A stretch of DNA of 48,416 nucleotides from Hydrogenophaga sp. (GCF_030656115.1 NZ_JAUSOO010000116.1:1-48416), one strand, 5' to 3'. Positions 34,413 through 43,734 are shown, counted from the first letter of the stretch. Notes: generated by a model from the letters alone, not told the origin. Translations and numbers: made by a program.

Positions 34413-35084
34413 ATGTTGTCGAACGCCGATCTCAACGCCATCTGGCTCACCATCCGGCTCGCCGGCATCACCACCGTGTTGTTGCTCATCCTGGGCACAC
34501 CGGTCGCCTGGTGGCTGGCCCACACCCCTTCGCGGCTCAAGAGCTGGGTGGGTTCGGTGGTCACGCTGCCGCTGGTGCTGCCGCCTGCGGTGCTGGGGTT
34601 TTACCTGCTGGTGTTGCTTGGTCCCGAGGGGCCGCTGGGCCGACTCACACAGGCGCTGGGCCTGGGCCTGCTGCCGTTCACCTTCGCCGGGCTGGTGGTG
34701 GCGTCGTTCATCTATTCCATGCCCTTTGTGATCCAGCCGCTGCAGCAGGCCTTTACCGCCATCGGGCGCGCGCCCATGGAAGCCGCCGCCACGTTGCGCG
34801 CCTCGCCGCTGGACGCTTTTTTCACGGTGGCGCTTCCGCTCGCGCGGCCGGGCTTCATCACGGCCGCCGTGCTGGGCTTTGCGCACACGGTGGGCGAGTT
34901 CGGTGTGGTGCTCATGATCGGCGGCAACATCCCCGGCAAGACCCAGGTGCTGTCCATGGCCATCTACAACCACGTGGAGGCCATGGATTACGCCAAGGCC
35001 CACTGGCTGGCCGGCGGCATGCTGGTGTTTTCTTTCGCCGTACTGCTGCTCCTGAACAGCCGCGGCTGGAACCGCATGGCATGA
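34413..35084 (+). CDS. modB: Molybdate ABC transporter permease ModB
   Basis: ModB, 223 aa, inner-membrane permease. Five or more hydrophobic helices, beginning [20 protein letters not shown]. The EAA loop [20 protein letters not shown] lies near residues 128-147, followed by [20 protein letters not shown], a ModB hallmark. The start is the ATG at 34413 with AGAGGTTG a few bases before; upstream in-frame starts would overlap modA. It is separated from modC by a hairpin repeat. Confidence 0.94.
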   Translation: MLSNADLNAIWLTIRLAGITTVLLLILGTPVAWWLAHTPSRLKSWVGSVVTLPLVLPPAVLGFYLLVLLGPEGPLGRLTQALGLGLLPFTFAGLVVASFIYSMPFVIQPLQQAFTAIGRAPMEAAATLRASPLDAFFTVALPLARPGFITAAVLGFAHTVGEFGVVLMIGGNIPGKTQVLSMAIYNHVEAMDYAKAHWLAGGMLVFSFAVLLLLNSRGWNRMA

Positions 35085-35195
35085 AGCCCCCCTGCGCCGC
35101 TTTGCGTTTCCCTCTCTCTGGCCTTTGGCCGGAGGGGGCCGCAGCCCCCGGCCCGGCAATGCCGGCTCCACGGCTGCGCCGAAAGGCGGGCGCCG
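35085..35195. repeat. Intergenic covarying hairpin repeat, copy 8
   Basis: GCCGCAG pairs with CTGCG around the inner CCGGCAATGCCGG hairpin, with CCCTCTCTCTGGCCTTTGGC upstream. Same plan as the other copies, in the same orientation as copy 7. It lies between modB and modC. Confidence 0.55.
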
Positions 35196-35243
35196 CCCTG
35201 TTTCGAACACCGCAGCGTCCGTGTGGCGCCATGGAAAGCAGAC

Positions 35244-36317
35244 ATGACGATTGAAGCCCGCTTCCGCCAGGACTATCCCGGCTTCACGCTCGACGTGGAC
35301 CTGCACCTGCCCGGCCGTGGCGTGACCGCACTGTTCGGCCCCTCGGGCTGCGGCAAATCCACGCTGCTGCGCTGCATCGCCGGCCTGAACCCATCCGAGT
35401 CGGGCCGTTGCGTGGTGAACGGCGAAGTCTGGCAAGACGGCGCGCAGGGCCTGCCCACGCACCGGCGCGATCTGGGTTACGTGTTTCAGGAGCCGCAACT
35501 GTTCGCCCACCTCAGCGTGCGGGCCAACCTGCAATTCGGCCGCGCGCGTGCCACGGCAGCGCAGCAGCGCGTGGCGTGGGACCGGGCCATCGGGTTGCTG
35601 GGCATCGGCCACCTGCTGGAGCGCCGCACCGCCGGGCTTTCAGTCGGCGAGCGCCAGAGCATCGCCAATGCGCGCGCGCTGATCACCAGCCCGCGCCTGC
35701 TGCTCATGGATGAGCCGCTGGCCGCGCTGGACCTGGCGCGCAAGAACGAGTTCATGCCCTACCTGGAAAGGCTGACGCACGAGCTCGACATCCCGGTGGT
35801 CTACGTGAGCCACGCGCCCGACGAGGTGGCGCGCCTGGCCGACCACATCGTCGCCATGGAAGCGGGCAGGGCGCTGGCCTCGGGCCCGCTGGCCGAGGTG
35901 CTGTCGCGCGTCGATCTGCCGATCCGCCTGGGCGAAGACGCGGGCGTGGTGCTGGAGGGCGTGGTGGTCGAGCGCGACGCGGCCTGGAGCCTGGCGCGGG
36001 TGGCGTTCCCGGGCGGCTGCCTCTGGGTGCGCGACGGCGGGCAAGACAAAGGCGCCACGGTGCGCATCCGCATCCTCGCGCGCGACGTGAGCCTGGCCCT
36101 CTCGCCCGCGACCGACACCAGCCTGCTCAACAGCCTGCCGGTGGTGGTCGACCAACTGGCCGACGACAGCCACCCGGCGCTGGCCTTGTGCCGTTTGCAG
36201 GTGGGCACTTCGTCGTCGTTGCTCGCGCGGTTGACGCGGCGTTCGGCGGCTGCGTTGGGGCTGACGCCGGGTCAGGCGGTTTGGGCGCAGATCAAGGCGG
36301 TGGCGTTGATCGGGTAG
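35244..36317 (+). CDS. modC: Molybdate ABC transporter ATPase ModC
   Basis: ModC, 357 aa. Walker A GPSGCGKST at residues 32-40, Q-loop YVFQEPQLF, Walker B RLLLMDEPLAALD, H-loop VVYVSHAPDEV, and a C-terminal TOBE/Mop domain. The ABC signature, normally LSGGE, reads LSVGERQSIANARAL near residue 131, with the second residue Val; the change of the following Arg to Ser is also unusual. The start is the ATG at 35244, with GGAAA about 7 bases before. It powers molybdate uptake. Confidence 0.93.
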   Translation: MTIEARFRQDYPGFTLDVDLHLPGRGVTALFGPSGCGKSTLLRCIAGLNPSESGRCVVNGEVWQDGAQGLPTHRRDLGYVFQEPQLFAHLSVRANLQFGRARATAAQQRVAWDRAIGLLGIGHLLERRTAGLSVGERQSIANARALITSPRLLLMDEPLAALDLARKNEFMPYLERLTHELDIPVVYVSHAPDEVARLADHIVAMEAGRALASGPLAEVLSRVDLPIRLGEDAGVVLEGVVVERDAAWSLARVAFPGGCLWVRDGGQDKGATVRIRILARDVSLALSPATDTSLLNSLPVVVDQLADDSHPALALCRLQVGTSSSLLARLTRRSAAALGLTPGQAVWAQIKAVALIG

Positions 36318-36390
36318 GGCCGGGCTGAATCTGCTCGCTCAGCACCAAGGGACAGGATATCTTGAGCATCTCCACCGAATCGCAATTCGA

Positions 36391-36416
36391 CTCGCAAAAA
36401 CAACTATTTTTGCGAG
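36391..36416. terminator. Bidirectional terminator between convergent modC and the subtilase gene
   Basis: CTCGCAAAAA and TTTTTGCGAG form a perfect ten-pair stem around a six-base loop (CAACTA). A5 and T5 at the top give U-rich ends for transcripts from either side. Confidence 0.6.
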
Positions 36417-36497
36417 GTGTCTGTAGAAATACTAAAAGGTGACCAACACAAACGCGATGCGTCAGGGCTTTCCAGACTTTGTTTAAGTGTCTTTGAT

Positions 36498-38714
36498 CTA
36501 CACGCGAATCGGTAGCGACACTTGCGGCTGGATGGGTACCAGTGTCTTCGCGTAGGCGCGCAGGATTTCGTTATAGAGGTCGGCATGCTTGGGGGCTTCG
36601 ACGGTGATGATCAGCGCGTAGCGGATCTTCTCGGCGCCGGTGGCTCGACCGCCGGCTTCGCGCGCGTTGTAGTGGATATCGAAGACCGGATTTTTGAGGG
36701 TGCTGCCGCGCATGTTTTTCGCGCTGTGTAAGACCGTTTCCCATTTACCCATGTCGGAGCGCCGCTCTTCCTCTGTTGCGTACTTCTTCATGTCGAAAAA
36801 ACTCTTGGTGTCGGCGTTGGCCTTTCCGTCCTTGATCTTCTCGTCGCTGGGCCTGAAGACAACCTCCAGTCCCGCGCGCGTGTACGCGGCAGCGTCCTGT
36901 GGATCGGTCGGCGAGGCATAGCAGAAGGTTGCTTTGAGTCGGATGCTGCCATTCAGGCCACCGATGGGCAGCGGCAACGAGGCGCGCAGGTATTTACCCG
37001 GCTTCAACTCTCCTTGGTAGACCACGCGCGCTACGCCCTCCGGACATGTGATGATGCGCATCAAGTCCTCGGGCACCTTGCCCCAGCCTACTTCCAGTTT
37101 GTCGTGCTCCAGGGGATTTGCGGCATGAACCAGCAGTGCCTTGATGGCGAGGGGCGACAGTTCTGCGCCCAGGATGGCACGAATACCGACAGCACTGCGC
37201 AGCAGATACGGGGATGCAAAGCTGGTGCCCAGTTGGGGTGAAAGGGCCGCTTTCTTACCCGGAGACAGTACGTGGAAGTAGTTGCCGGCATTACCGCCGA
37301 ACGCCATCAGATCCGGCTTGACCACACCTGGGCTGCGGCCAGGGCCGACCGCGCTGTACGGCGCGCGTGCCCAGATCGCCTCGGTGTCGTTGGCGGCGCC
37401 TACTGCCAGCGCGTTGACACAGTCCGAAGGCACCTGCACGCGAGCATTGCCTGAGGCGCGGTCCATCTCACCGTTGTTGCCGATGGCCACGGTCATCAGG
37501 GTGTCGCCGTCGCTCAGAAGATCGTCAATGACCGACGTCCAGGCGTGTACATCGGTATCCTCGATCGGCAAGTCCGGACCGAGACTGAGATTGATGAACT
37601 GGTACTGCCGTGAAAGCAGAACCTGTTCGACAAAGCCCAGAGTCCGGTACAACTCCAGCGGATCTTCCGTGTCAGCGTCTTTGTCGAGCACGCGCAAGTG
37701 ATCGACATAAGCAAAGGGACGGGCGGCAGTGCCGTTCGGCTGGATGGGTCCGAACAGGAATGCGGAGCTGACGGCAAGGCCATGCTCCAAGCCTGCCGGG
37801 TCGTCTTGTGCATCTTCGTCGAGAACGCGATACGAGCGCAGCCATGGGCCGATTGCGTGCTGTTTGGGCAATCCGCCATCAAGGATGGCAACCTTGGGCT
37901 CCGACGACAGAGGCTGTTCGGTCGGTAGGTTGCAACCGACCGACACCTCGCCAGTGCGGTGCACGGGCCGCATGCCGCGCAGTTTGGGCACCGGGCGGAT
38001 GATGCGCACGAAAACGAATTCGGCGAGCCGTTCGATGTGCTCATGCTTACCTTCGACTGGCACGAACCATAGGTTGCCCGCTGTGAAGCCAAGGTCGCTA
38101 TGAACCTTGACGCTCACCTCCTTGGCATATTTCACGAAGGATTGCTGGACAAACAGGCGGCTTTCATCAGGCAGCAAGTGGATGCCCACCTCGAAGAAGC
38201 GATCCTTGGGGCTGCCGTAGTCGGCAATGCGTTCATGAGGCGTGAATGCAGAGAACTGCTCGATATGCGCCAGGTCCAGCGCTTCATCGGACTCGGGCTC
38301 GATCTGCTGGGTCCAGTCATTGAGGTGGCGAAACGCTTGGCGCTTACCGGCAACGAACAATTCGGTCGTCGTGCATTCCTGCGGCGCTCCCTTCTTGGTC
38401 CAGCCGCCGGGCGTCACCTTCACGGTACGACTACCGACAGACTCCAGGCCGACGGTGCGCAGCATCGCCACCGGGAAGAATGACCGGGCGATGTAGCTGG
38501 GATTCATCGTTAGCCGGGCAACGCCGAAGTCACCAGGGCAGGCGTTCGCAGGCAAAGCATCGAGTGCGGTGGCGGTCGCCGAGAACTGAGGCATCAACCG
38601 CTGTGCGGCTTGAGCGAGGGTGTACACCTCGGCCTTGCCCGGCATGCGTTTGGGTCCCTTGATGTCGTGGGTCAGCAGTTCGCCGCGCCCGATCAGAAAA
38701 TTGGTTTGGCTCAT
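36498..38714 (-). CDS. Subtilisin-like S8 peptidase (IetS-like) of an AAA+/protease module
   Basis: A 738-aa S8-family serine peptidase. The catalytic triad is visible: Asp279 in VAILDGGLP, His311 in GLEHGLAVSS and Ser498 in LGTSFASPYL, with the oxyanion asparagine in VAIGNNGEMD. A long N-terminal domain (about 250 residues) and a C-terminal domain flank it; no signal peptide, so it acts in the cytoplasm. Its ATG overlaps the stop of the AAA+ ATPase gene by four bases. The pair matches the IetAS architecture reported as anti-phage. AT-richer than its neighbours, which suggests transfer. Confidence 0.88.
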   Translation of the reverse strand: MSQTNFLIGRGELLTHDIKGPKRMPGKAEVYTLAQAAQRLMPQFSATATALDALPANACPGDFGVARLTMNPSYIARSFFPVAMLRTVGLESVGSRTVKVTPGGWTKKGAPQECTTTELFVAGKRQAFRHLNDWTQQIEPESDEALDLAHIEQFSAFTPHERIADYGSPKDRFFEVGIHLLPDESRLFVQQSFVKYAKEVSVKVHSDLGFTAGNLWFVPVEGKHEHIERLAEFVFVRIIRPVPKLRGMRPVHRTGEVSVGCNLPTEQPLSSEPKVAILDGGLPKQHAIGPWLRSYRVLDEDAQDDPAGLEHGLAVSSAFLFGPIQPNGTAARPFAYVDHLRVLDKDADTEDPLELYRTLGFVEQVLLSRQYQFINLSLGPDLPIEDTDVHAWTSVIDDLLSDGDTLMTVAIGNNGEMDRASGNARVQVPSDCVNALAVGAANDTEAIWARAPYSAVGPGRSPGVVKPDLMAFGGNAGNYFHVLSPGKKAALSPQLGTSFASPYLLRSAVGIRAILGAELSPLAIKALLVHAANPLEHDKLEVGWGKVPEDLMRIITCPEGVARVVYQGELKPGKYLRASLPLPIGGLNGSIRLKATFCYASPTDPQDAAAYTRAGLEVVFRPSDEKIKDGKANADTKSFFDMKKYATEEERRSDMGKWETVLHSAKNMRGSTLKNPVFDIHYNAREAGGRATGAEKIRYALIITVEAPKHADLYNEILRAYAKTLVPIQPQVSLPIRV

Positions 38715-39877
38715 GCGTCAGGCTTTCTTTTTGAGGGTTTCTTGACGGTGGGTGGTTGCTCACTGGTGTACTTTCGGATGGTGTCGCGACTCACGCCAGT
38801 GATGTCGGAAATCGTGTGCTGCGAAAGACGGGTCTGCTTGGCCAGCAGCACCGCCAGATCAATACGCCCCTGACGTTCCAGGACGAGCGCGCGCGATTTG
38901 ACGAACTCTTCGATCAGATCAGCATCTGAAGCTGTACCCAACGCGACGGCACGTCGGAAACGCTGAAGATCGCGTTCGATGTCGCTGAATGACTCACCAT
39001 TGAAGACGAAGGTCAGAATGTCGATCCAGCGCCCGAACAGCGCATAGTCCTGGCCCAGAAAGCGTTTGATCGCCTGTTTGACGGCGGGCATTTCTGGTGC
39101 CTTGAAATTGATCACCAAATCGAAACGCCGCCACAACGCCGGGTCAATCAACTCTGCATGATTGGTTGCAGCCAGCAGCAAACTCGTGGCAGGCCACTCA
39201 TCAACCTCCTGCAGGATGACGGTGACCAGCCGCTTCAACTCGCCGATGTCGGCATCATCACTGCGGCGCTTGGCGATGGCGTCAATCTCATCCAGCAGCA
39301 ATACACAAGGGCTACGTTTCGCGAAATCGAGTGCGGAACGCAGGTTGCTTCCGCTGCGTCCGAGCAGGCTGCTCATGACGGCGGACAGATCCAACACATA
39401 CAGTGGCACACCCAATTGCGAGGCTAACCAGCGCGCCGTGAGCGTTTTGCCGACACCTGGTGGCCCCACAAAAATGGCGGATCGTGTTGGGCTCAGGCCC
39501 ATTGATGCCAAACGCTCCGTTTGACGGCGCTCTTGGATCAGTTGACTCAAGGTTTCTTCGAGATCAAGCGAGAGAAGGGGTTGCTCGCGACTGGACTCGT
39601 CCTTGAAAACCTTCAGCAGTGACAGTCTCGAGTCGTCGTCGACCGGCAAGGTCTGCGTCGGCAACGCGGGTTGCGCGACCTTTCGCATGGGGGCGCTTGA
39701 GCGAGGCGCCTTCGCACGCAGATACAAATCCATCTGTTTGGCCAGCTCTGGATCGGTATTGCGGTACTTCCGTACGAGGCGAGCTACAAACAGTCGCACG
39801 TCCTCTGTTTGCTCGGCAAGTGCCAGCCTGATCAACTGGGCTAAATCTGATTTAACTTCTTTCATTTGGTCCAACAT
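38711..39877 (-). CDS. AAA+ ATPase (IetA-like) with C-terminal HTH
   Basis: A 388-aa AAA+ ATPase. Walker A GPPGVGKT is at residues 138-145, Walker B LLLDEIDAIAK at about 193-203 (D196, E197), then sensor LLAATNHAELIDPALWRRFD. The N-terminal 120 residues are charged and helical. The C-terminus has SQHTISDITGVSRDTIRKYT, a helix-turn-helix that could bind the promoter palindromes upstream. It is translated just before the S8 peptidase gene (four-base overlap). Presumably it gates the peptidase by ATP. An ATG four codons later is an alternative start. Confidence 0.88.
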   Translation of the reverse strand: MLDQMKEVKSDLAQLIRLALAEQTEDVRLFVARLVRKYRNTDPELAKQMDLYLRAKAPRSSAPMRKVAQPALPTQTLPVDDDSRLSLLKVFKDESSREQPLLSLDLEETLSQLIQERRQTERLASMGLSPTRSAIFVGPPGVGKTLTARWLASQLGVPLYVLDLSAVMSSLLGRSGSNLRSALDFAKRSPCVLLLDEIDAIAKRRSDDADIGELKRLVTVILQEVDEWPATSLLLAATNHAELIDPALWRRFDLVINFKAPEMPAVKQAIKRFLGQDYALFGRWIDILTFVFNGESFSDIERDLQRFRRAVALGTASDADLIEEFVKSRALVLERQGRIDLAVLLAKQTRLSQHTISDITGVSRDTIRKYTSEQPPTVKKPSKRKPDA

Positions 39878-39893
39878 GTTTGCAACTTATTGA

Positions 39894-39931
39894 TTTTAAT
39901 TAAAATTTTTTTCTTTAAAACTGGAACAGTT
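39894..39931. promoter_or_regulatory. Palindromes in the AT-rich promoter of the AAA+/S8 module
   Basis: TTTTAATTAAAA (39894-39905) and AACTG-GAA-CAGTT (39919-39931) lie 17-54 bases before the ATPase ATG in the most AT-rich stretch of the window. Both are perfect palindromes, likely operator or -10 sites for the module. Confidence 0.5.
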
Positions 39932-40427
39932 GTATTCTCACACGTTTTTTCTGAGCTGTGAAGAACGGCACACGCTATGCCCAGAGGGGCAGCAGTTGAG
40001 GGCGACCGCACGCTGCCCCGCTCATCCGGATCGCCACCGGGCAGGCGCAGAGGCGCTTTGGTCCGGAAAGACCACATGGCGCGGCGGCAGGTGCGAGTCG
40101 GACTTGCTTGCCCGGAAGAGCGCGTCGACGTGTTGGGGCCAGCCGCAGGCACCCGGGCTTTGATCCCGTCAAAATCTTCCCGCACGCAGGGCCGGGCAGG
40201 TTGATAGCAGCTCCTGCGTGCGCGCGGCCACGGGAGGCGTCGTCGTGGTGCAGCCCGGGGAGACCTTGCAGCATTGCTGCGAACACGGCTGGGCTTCGCT
40301 CTCGATGGCCCGTCCATGCAGGCGGTAGGTGGCATCAGATGTTGCGACGCACTGGTTCAGCGCCTTGATCGTGTGTTCGACGCCGCACAGACGCCCCCCG
40401 TCCGCGCTGCCAGTCTCCGCGTTACCC
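39932..40427. other. Intergenic region without a convincing gene
   Basis: About 500 bases between the defence-like module and the lipid-transporter genes. GC content rises sharply after about 39960. Short open frames exist on both strands, but none has a usable start, a ribosome-binding site and a family signature. It may be debris from insertion of the module. Confidence 0.45.
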
Positions 40428-41300
40428 ATGGACACCGAGCCCCACACCCCTCCCACGCCCGCTGCCGCGCCGGAGGCGGGGCCGCCTCTGCCGCAGCCGC
40501 CGCAGCACGGCTGGCTGGAGCGCACCGGGCGCAGCGCGGTGGCCACGGTGTTGCAGGGGCAGGCGTTTGTGCGCTTTGTCGGCGAGGCCGCGTTGGCCGC
40601 GCTGCGGGTGTTGCCGCGTCCCAAGCTGTGGCGCGTGCGCGCGATCTGGCACGAGATCCAGATCGGCGGCTATGAAGCGCTGCCCATCATCGGGCTGACC
40701 TCGTTCTTGCTCGGGGTGGTGGTGGCCTACCAGGGCGCCGACCAGCTGCGCCACTACGGCGCCAACGTGTTTGTGGTGGAGCTGGTGGGCTATGCGATGC
40801 TGCGCGAGTTCGCCCCGCTGATCAGCGCCATCATCATCGCGGGGCGCTCGGGCTCGGCCTACGCGGCGCAGCTCGGCTCGATGGTGGTGGCCGAAGAGAT
40901 CGATGCCTTGCGCACCATCGGCATCGACCCGATGCAGCGCCTGGTGTTGCCCAAGATCGTGGCGCTGGCCGTGGCGCTGCCCTTGTTGACGCTGTTTGCC
41001 GACATCACCGGCGTGTTAGGCGGCATGGTGATGGCGAGCACGCAGCTGGACATCGGTTTTGCCGAGTTCCTTGACCGGTTTGGCCGCGTGATGCAGGGTT
41101 CGGCGCTGCTGATCGGCCTGGGCAAGTCGCTGATCTTTGCGCTCATCATCGCCAGCGTCGGCTGCTTCCAGGGCCTGCGCACGCAGGGCGGCGCCGACAG
41201 CGTGGGCCGGCAGACCACCTTGAGCGTGGTGCAGTCGATCTTTCTGATCATCGTGGCCGATGCGCTGTTTTCGGTGGCGTTCAATCTCTTGGACCTTTGA
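40428..41300 (+). CDS. MlaE-family ABC transporter permease
   Basis: A 290-aa MlaE/YrbE-type permease for phospholipid or organic-solvent transport between membranes. Hallmarks: LPIIGLTSFLLGVVVAYQGA, YAMLREFAPLISAIIIAGRS and the EAEIDAL-like loop in AEEIDALRTIGIDPMQRLVLP. An N-terminal Pro-rich segment of about 35 residues precedes the helices. I start at the ATG at 40428; an earlier in-frame ATG would add an atypical extension. Followed by the ATPase, MCE and lipoprotein genes. Confidence 0.92.
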   Translation: MDTEPHTPPTPAAAPEAGPPLPQPPQHGWLERTGRSAVATVLQGQAFVRFVGEAALAALRVLPRPKLWRVRAIWHEIQIGGYEALPIIGLTSFLLGVVVAYQGADQLRHYGANVFVVELVGYAMLREFAPLISAIIIAGRSGSAYAAQLGSMVVAEEIDALRTIGIDPMQRLVLPKIVALAVALPLLTLFADITGVLGGMVMASTQLDIGFAEFLDRFGRVMQGSALLIGLGKSLIFALIIASVGCFQGLRTQGGADSVGRQTTLSVVQSIFLIIVADALFSVAFNLLDL

Positions 41301-41301
41301 G

Positions 41302-42102
41302 ATGAACAGCCCAGCCCTCCACAGCAATGAACCGGTGATCGAACTGCGCCAGATCGCCACGCGCTTTGGCAGCCACACGGTGCACGAAGGGCTGGACCTG
41401 AGCGTGCGGCGCGGTGAGATTCTGGGCCTGGCCGGGGGCAGCGGGGCGGGCAAGTCGGTGCTGCTGCGCGAGATGATCGGCCTGCAGCGGCCCAGCTCGG
41501 GCCAGGTGCTGGTGTTTGGCGAAGACCTGTCCACGCTGAGCGCCGCGCAGGCCCAGGCGCTGCGGCTGCGCTGGGGTGTGATGTTCCAGCGCGGCGGCCT
41601 GTTTGGCTCGATCAGCGTGCGCGCCAACGTGGGCCTGCCGCTGCGCGAACACCGCCAGCTGGCCAGCGCAGAGGTCGACCGCATCGCCGAGCAGAAGCTG
41701 GCCCTGACCGGTCTGCCGTCCGACGCTGGCCTGAAGCACCCCAACGAGTTGAGCGGCGGCATGCTCAAGCGCGCGGCGCTCGCGCGCGCCATCGCGCTCG
41801 ACCCCGAGCTGCTGTTTCTCGACGAGCCGACCTCGGGCCTGGACCCGGCCAGTTCGCGCGGCGTGGACGAGCTGATCCTCGACACCCAGGCCGCCTCTGG
41901 CGCGACGGTCGTGATCGTCACCCACGACGTGGACCTGATGTGGCGCGTGTGCGACCGCGTGGCCGTGCTCGGCGAGGGCCATGTGATGGCGCTCGGCACG
42001 ATGGAAGAGCTTTCGAGCAACCCCGCGCCGGCCGTGGCCGCCTATTTCACCAACCCGCGCGAGGCCCGCACCGCGCGGGCGGCGCAGCCGGCCGCTGCCT
42101 GA
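41302..42102 (+). CDS. MlaF-type ABC transporter ATP-binding protein
   Basis: A 266-aa ATPase partner of the MlaE-like permease. Walker A GGSGAGKSVLL, Q-loop VMFQRGGLFGSISV, signature LSGGMLKRAALARA, Walker B ELLFLDEPTSGLDP and H-loop VIVTHDVDLM. The LSGGM signature is usual for MlaF. One base separates it from the permease gene. It energises lipid movement across the periplasm. Confidence 0.94.
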   Translation: MNSPALHSNEPVIELRQIATRFGSHTVHEGLDLSVRRGEILGLAGGSGAGKSVLLREMIGLQRPSSGQVLVFGEDLSTLSAAQAQALRLRWGVMFQRGGLFGSISVRANVGLPLREHRQLASAEVDRIAEQKLALTGLPSDAGLKHPNELSGGMLKRAALARAIALDPELLFLDEPTSGLDPASSRGVDELILDTQAASGATVVIVTHDVDLMWRVCDRVAVLGEGHVMALGTMEELSSNPAPAVAAYFTNPREARTARAAQPAAA

Positions 42103-42118
42103 GACCACCCACACGCCC

Positions 42119-43054
42119 ATGGACGACAAAGTCAACTACACCCTGGTTGGTGCCTTCGTGCTCACCCTCTCCGCGCTGCTGATCGCCGGCGTGTTGTGGC
42201 TGTCCGCCGGCCTGGGCGGCCGCGATGCCATGGACCCCTACCAGGCGGTGATCCAGGAATCGGTGGCCGGCCTGAACCTCAACGCCCCGGTCAAGTACCT
42301 CGGCGTGGACGTGGGCAAGGTGGACCGCATCGCGATCGACCCGCAGAACCCGCTGCAGGTGAGGCTGCACTTCCTGGTGAAGCGCGGCACGCCGATCAAG
42401 GTGGACAGCGTGGGTGTGCTCAAGGCCCAGGGCCTGACCGGCATCGCCTACATCGAAATCAGCGGCGGCAGCGCCGAGGCGCAGGCGCTCGGCCCAGGCC
42501 CCGACGGCGCACCGCCCACGATCCCGTTCAAGCCCTCGCTGAGCGCCCGGCTGGAGAACGTGTTGAGCAGCGTGCTGGCCAACGTCGACCGGGTCTCGAA
42601 CAACCTCAACGCCGTGTTCGATGCCGACAACCGCGCTGCGCTCAAGAGCACGCTGGCCGATCTGGCTTCGGTCACCCACACCCTGGCCGGGCAGCAGGCG
42701 GCCATCAGCGCCGGGGTGGCCGACGCTGCGAAAGCCGCCCGGTTGACGGCGCGCGCCGGCGAGCAGTTCGGGCCGACGCTGGACAGCATCCAGGAAAGTG
42801 CCCAAGCCGTGAAACGCATGGCCGACGTGACTGCCCAGGCCAGCGCGCGCGCCGGTGAGGCGGCCGACACCACCACCGCCAGCCTGCAAACGATCAGCCA
42901 GCAAACCCTGCCCGATCTGGCGCGGTTGATGGCCGAACTGAACCAGCTCTCGGCCTCGCTGCGCCGCCTGAGCGAACAGGCTGCGGGCAACCCGAGCAGC
43001 CTGCTGCTGGGCAGCCCCACCCCCACGCCCGGCCCCGGAGAAAGCCCACCATGA
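42119..43054 (+). CDS. MCE (MlaD-like) periplasmic lipid-binding protein
   Basis: A 311-aa MCE-family protein. One N-terminal membrane anchor (YTLVGAFVLTLSALLIAGVL), then the MCE domain from about residue 38 (GLNLNAPVKYLGVDVGKVDR, PIKVDSVGVLKAQGLTGIAY). The C-terminal half is a long, Ala/Thr-rich, coiled-coil-like segment with a Pro-rich tail, similar to PqiB/MlaD variants. It binds phospholipid on the periplasmic side of the complex. The stop overlaps the lipoprotein start by four bases. Confidence 0.93.
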   Translation: MDDKVNYTLVGAFVLTLSALLIAGVLWLSAGLGGRDAMDPYQAVIQESVAGLNLNAPVKYLGVDVGKVDRIAIDPQNPLQVRLHFLVKRGTPIKVDSVGVLKAQGLTGIAYIEISGGSAEAQALGPGPDGAPPTIPFKPSLSARLENVLSSVLANVDRVSNNLNAVFDADNRAALKSTLADLASVTHTLAGQQAAISAGVADAAKAARLTARAGEQFGPTLDSIQESAQAVKRMADVTAQASARAGEAADTTTASLQTISQQTLPDLARLMAELNQLSASLRRLSEQAAGNPSSLLLGSPTPTPGPGESPP

Positions 43055-43734
43055 CCTTGCTCTCAGGCGCGAGCGCCGCCGTTCCAACGCGCCGGCTGCG
43101 CATGGCGCTGCTGCTGCCATTGATGTTTTTGCCGCTGCTGCTGGTGGCTTGTTCCGGCACCTTGTTGCCCAAGCCGGCCGCGCCGCCCGCGCGCTTTGCG
43201 CTCGACGCTGGCCCCGCAACTTCAACCGTCGCCGCCACGCCGCGCACACCCGCTGCCGGTGCGCCCAGCCTCACGGTCGAGCTGCCGCGCGCCGCCCCGG
43301 GCTACGACAGCCGGCGCATGCTCTACCAGCGCCGGCCGCAGCAACTCGAAGCCTTTGCCTTCAACGAATGGGTCGAACCGCCGGCCCAGATGCTCGCGCC
43401 GATGCTGGTGCGCGCCCTGCAAGGCAGCGGCGCGTTTGGCGCGGTGCTGCAAGCGCCCTCGGCCGGCACCACCGGCTGGCGGCTGGAGACCGAGCTGGTG
43501 CGCCTGCACCAGGATTTCGGCCAGCGCCCGAGCCAGGTGCAGCTGAGCCTGCGCGCTGTGTTGCTCAACAACCGCACCCGCGAAGCCCTGGCCTGGCGCG
43601 AGTTCAACATCAGCGTGAACGCCACCGGCGAAGACCCGGTGGCCGGCGCAGCCGCCGCGCAAGAGGCCGCGATGCAACTGGCGGCGGCGGTGGCGGCGTT
43701 TTGCGCCGAGCAGCCGCTGCCGGCGCCGCGCTGA
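43051..43734 (+). CDS. ABC-type transport auxiliary lipoprotein (PqiC-like)
   Basis: A 227-aa lipoprotein. A signal peptide ends at the lipobox LVAC (Cys34), followed by SGTLLPKPAAPP. The mature part has the auxiliary-component fold: SLTVELPRAAPGYDSRRMLY, RRPQQLEAFAFNEWVEPPAQ and the AWREFNISVNA end. It probably anchors to the outer membrane and docks with the MCE protein. Translationally coupled to the MCE gene, completing a four-gene set for lipid transport. Confidence 0.9.
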   Translation: MTLLSGASAAVPTRRLRMALLLPLMFLPLLLVACSGTLLPKPAAPPARFALDAGPATSTVAATPRTPAAGAPSLTVELPRAAPGYDSRRMLYQRRPQQLEAFAFNEWVEPPAQMLAPMLVRALQGSGAFGAVLQAPSAGTTGWRLETELVRLHQDFGQRPSQVQLSLRAVLLNNRTREALAWREFNISVNATGEDPVAGAAAAQEAAMQLAAAVAAFCAEQPLPAPR

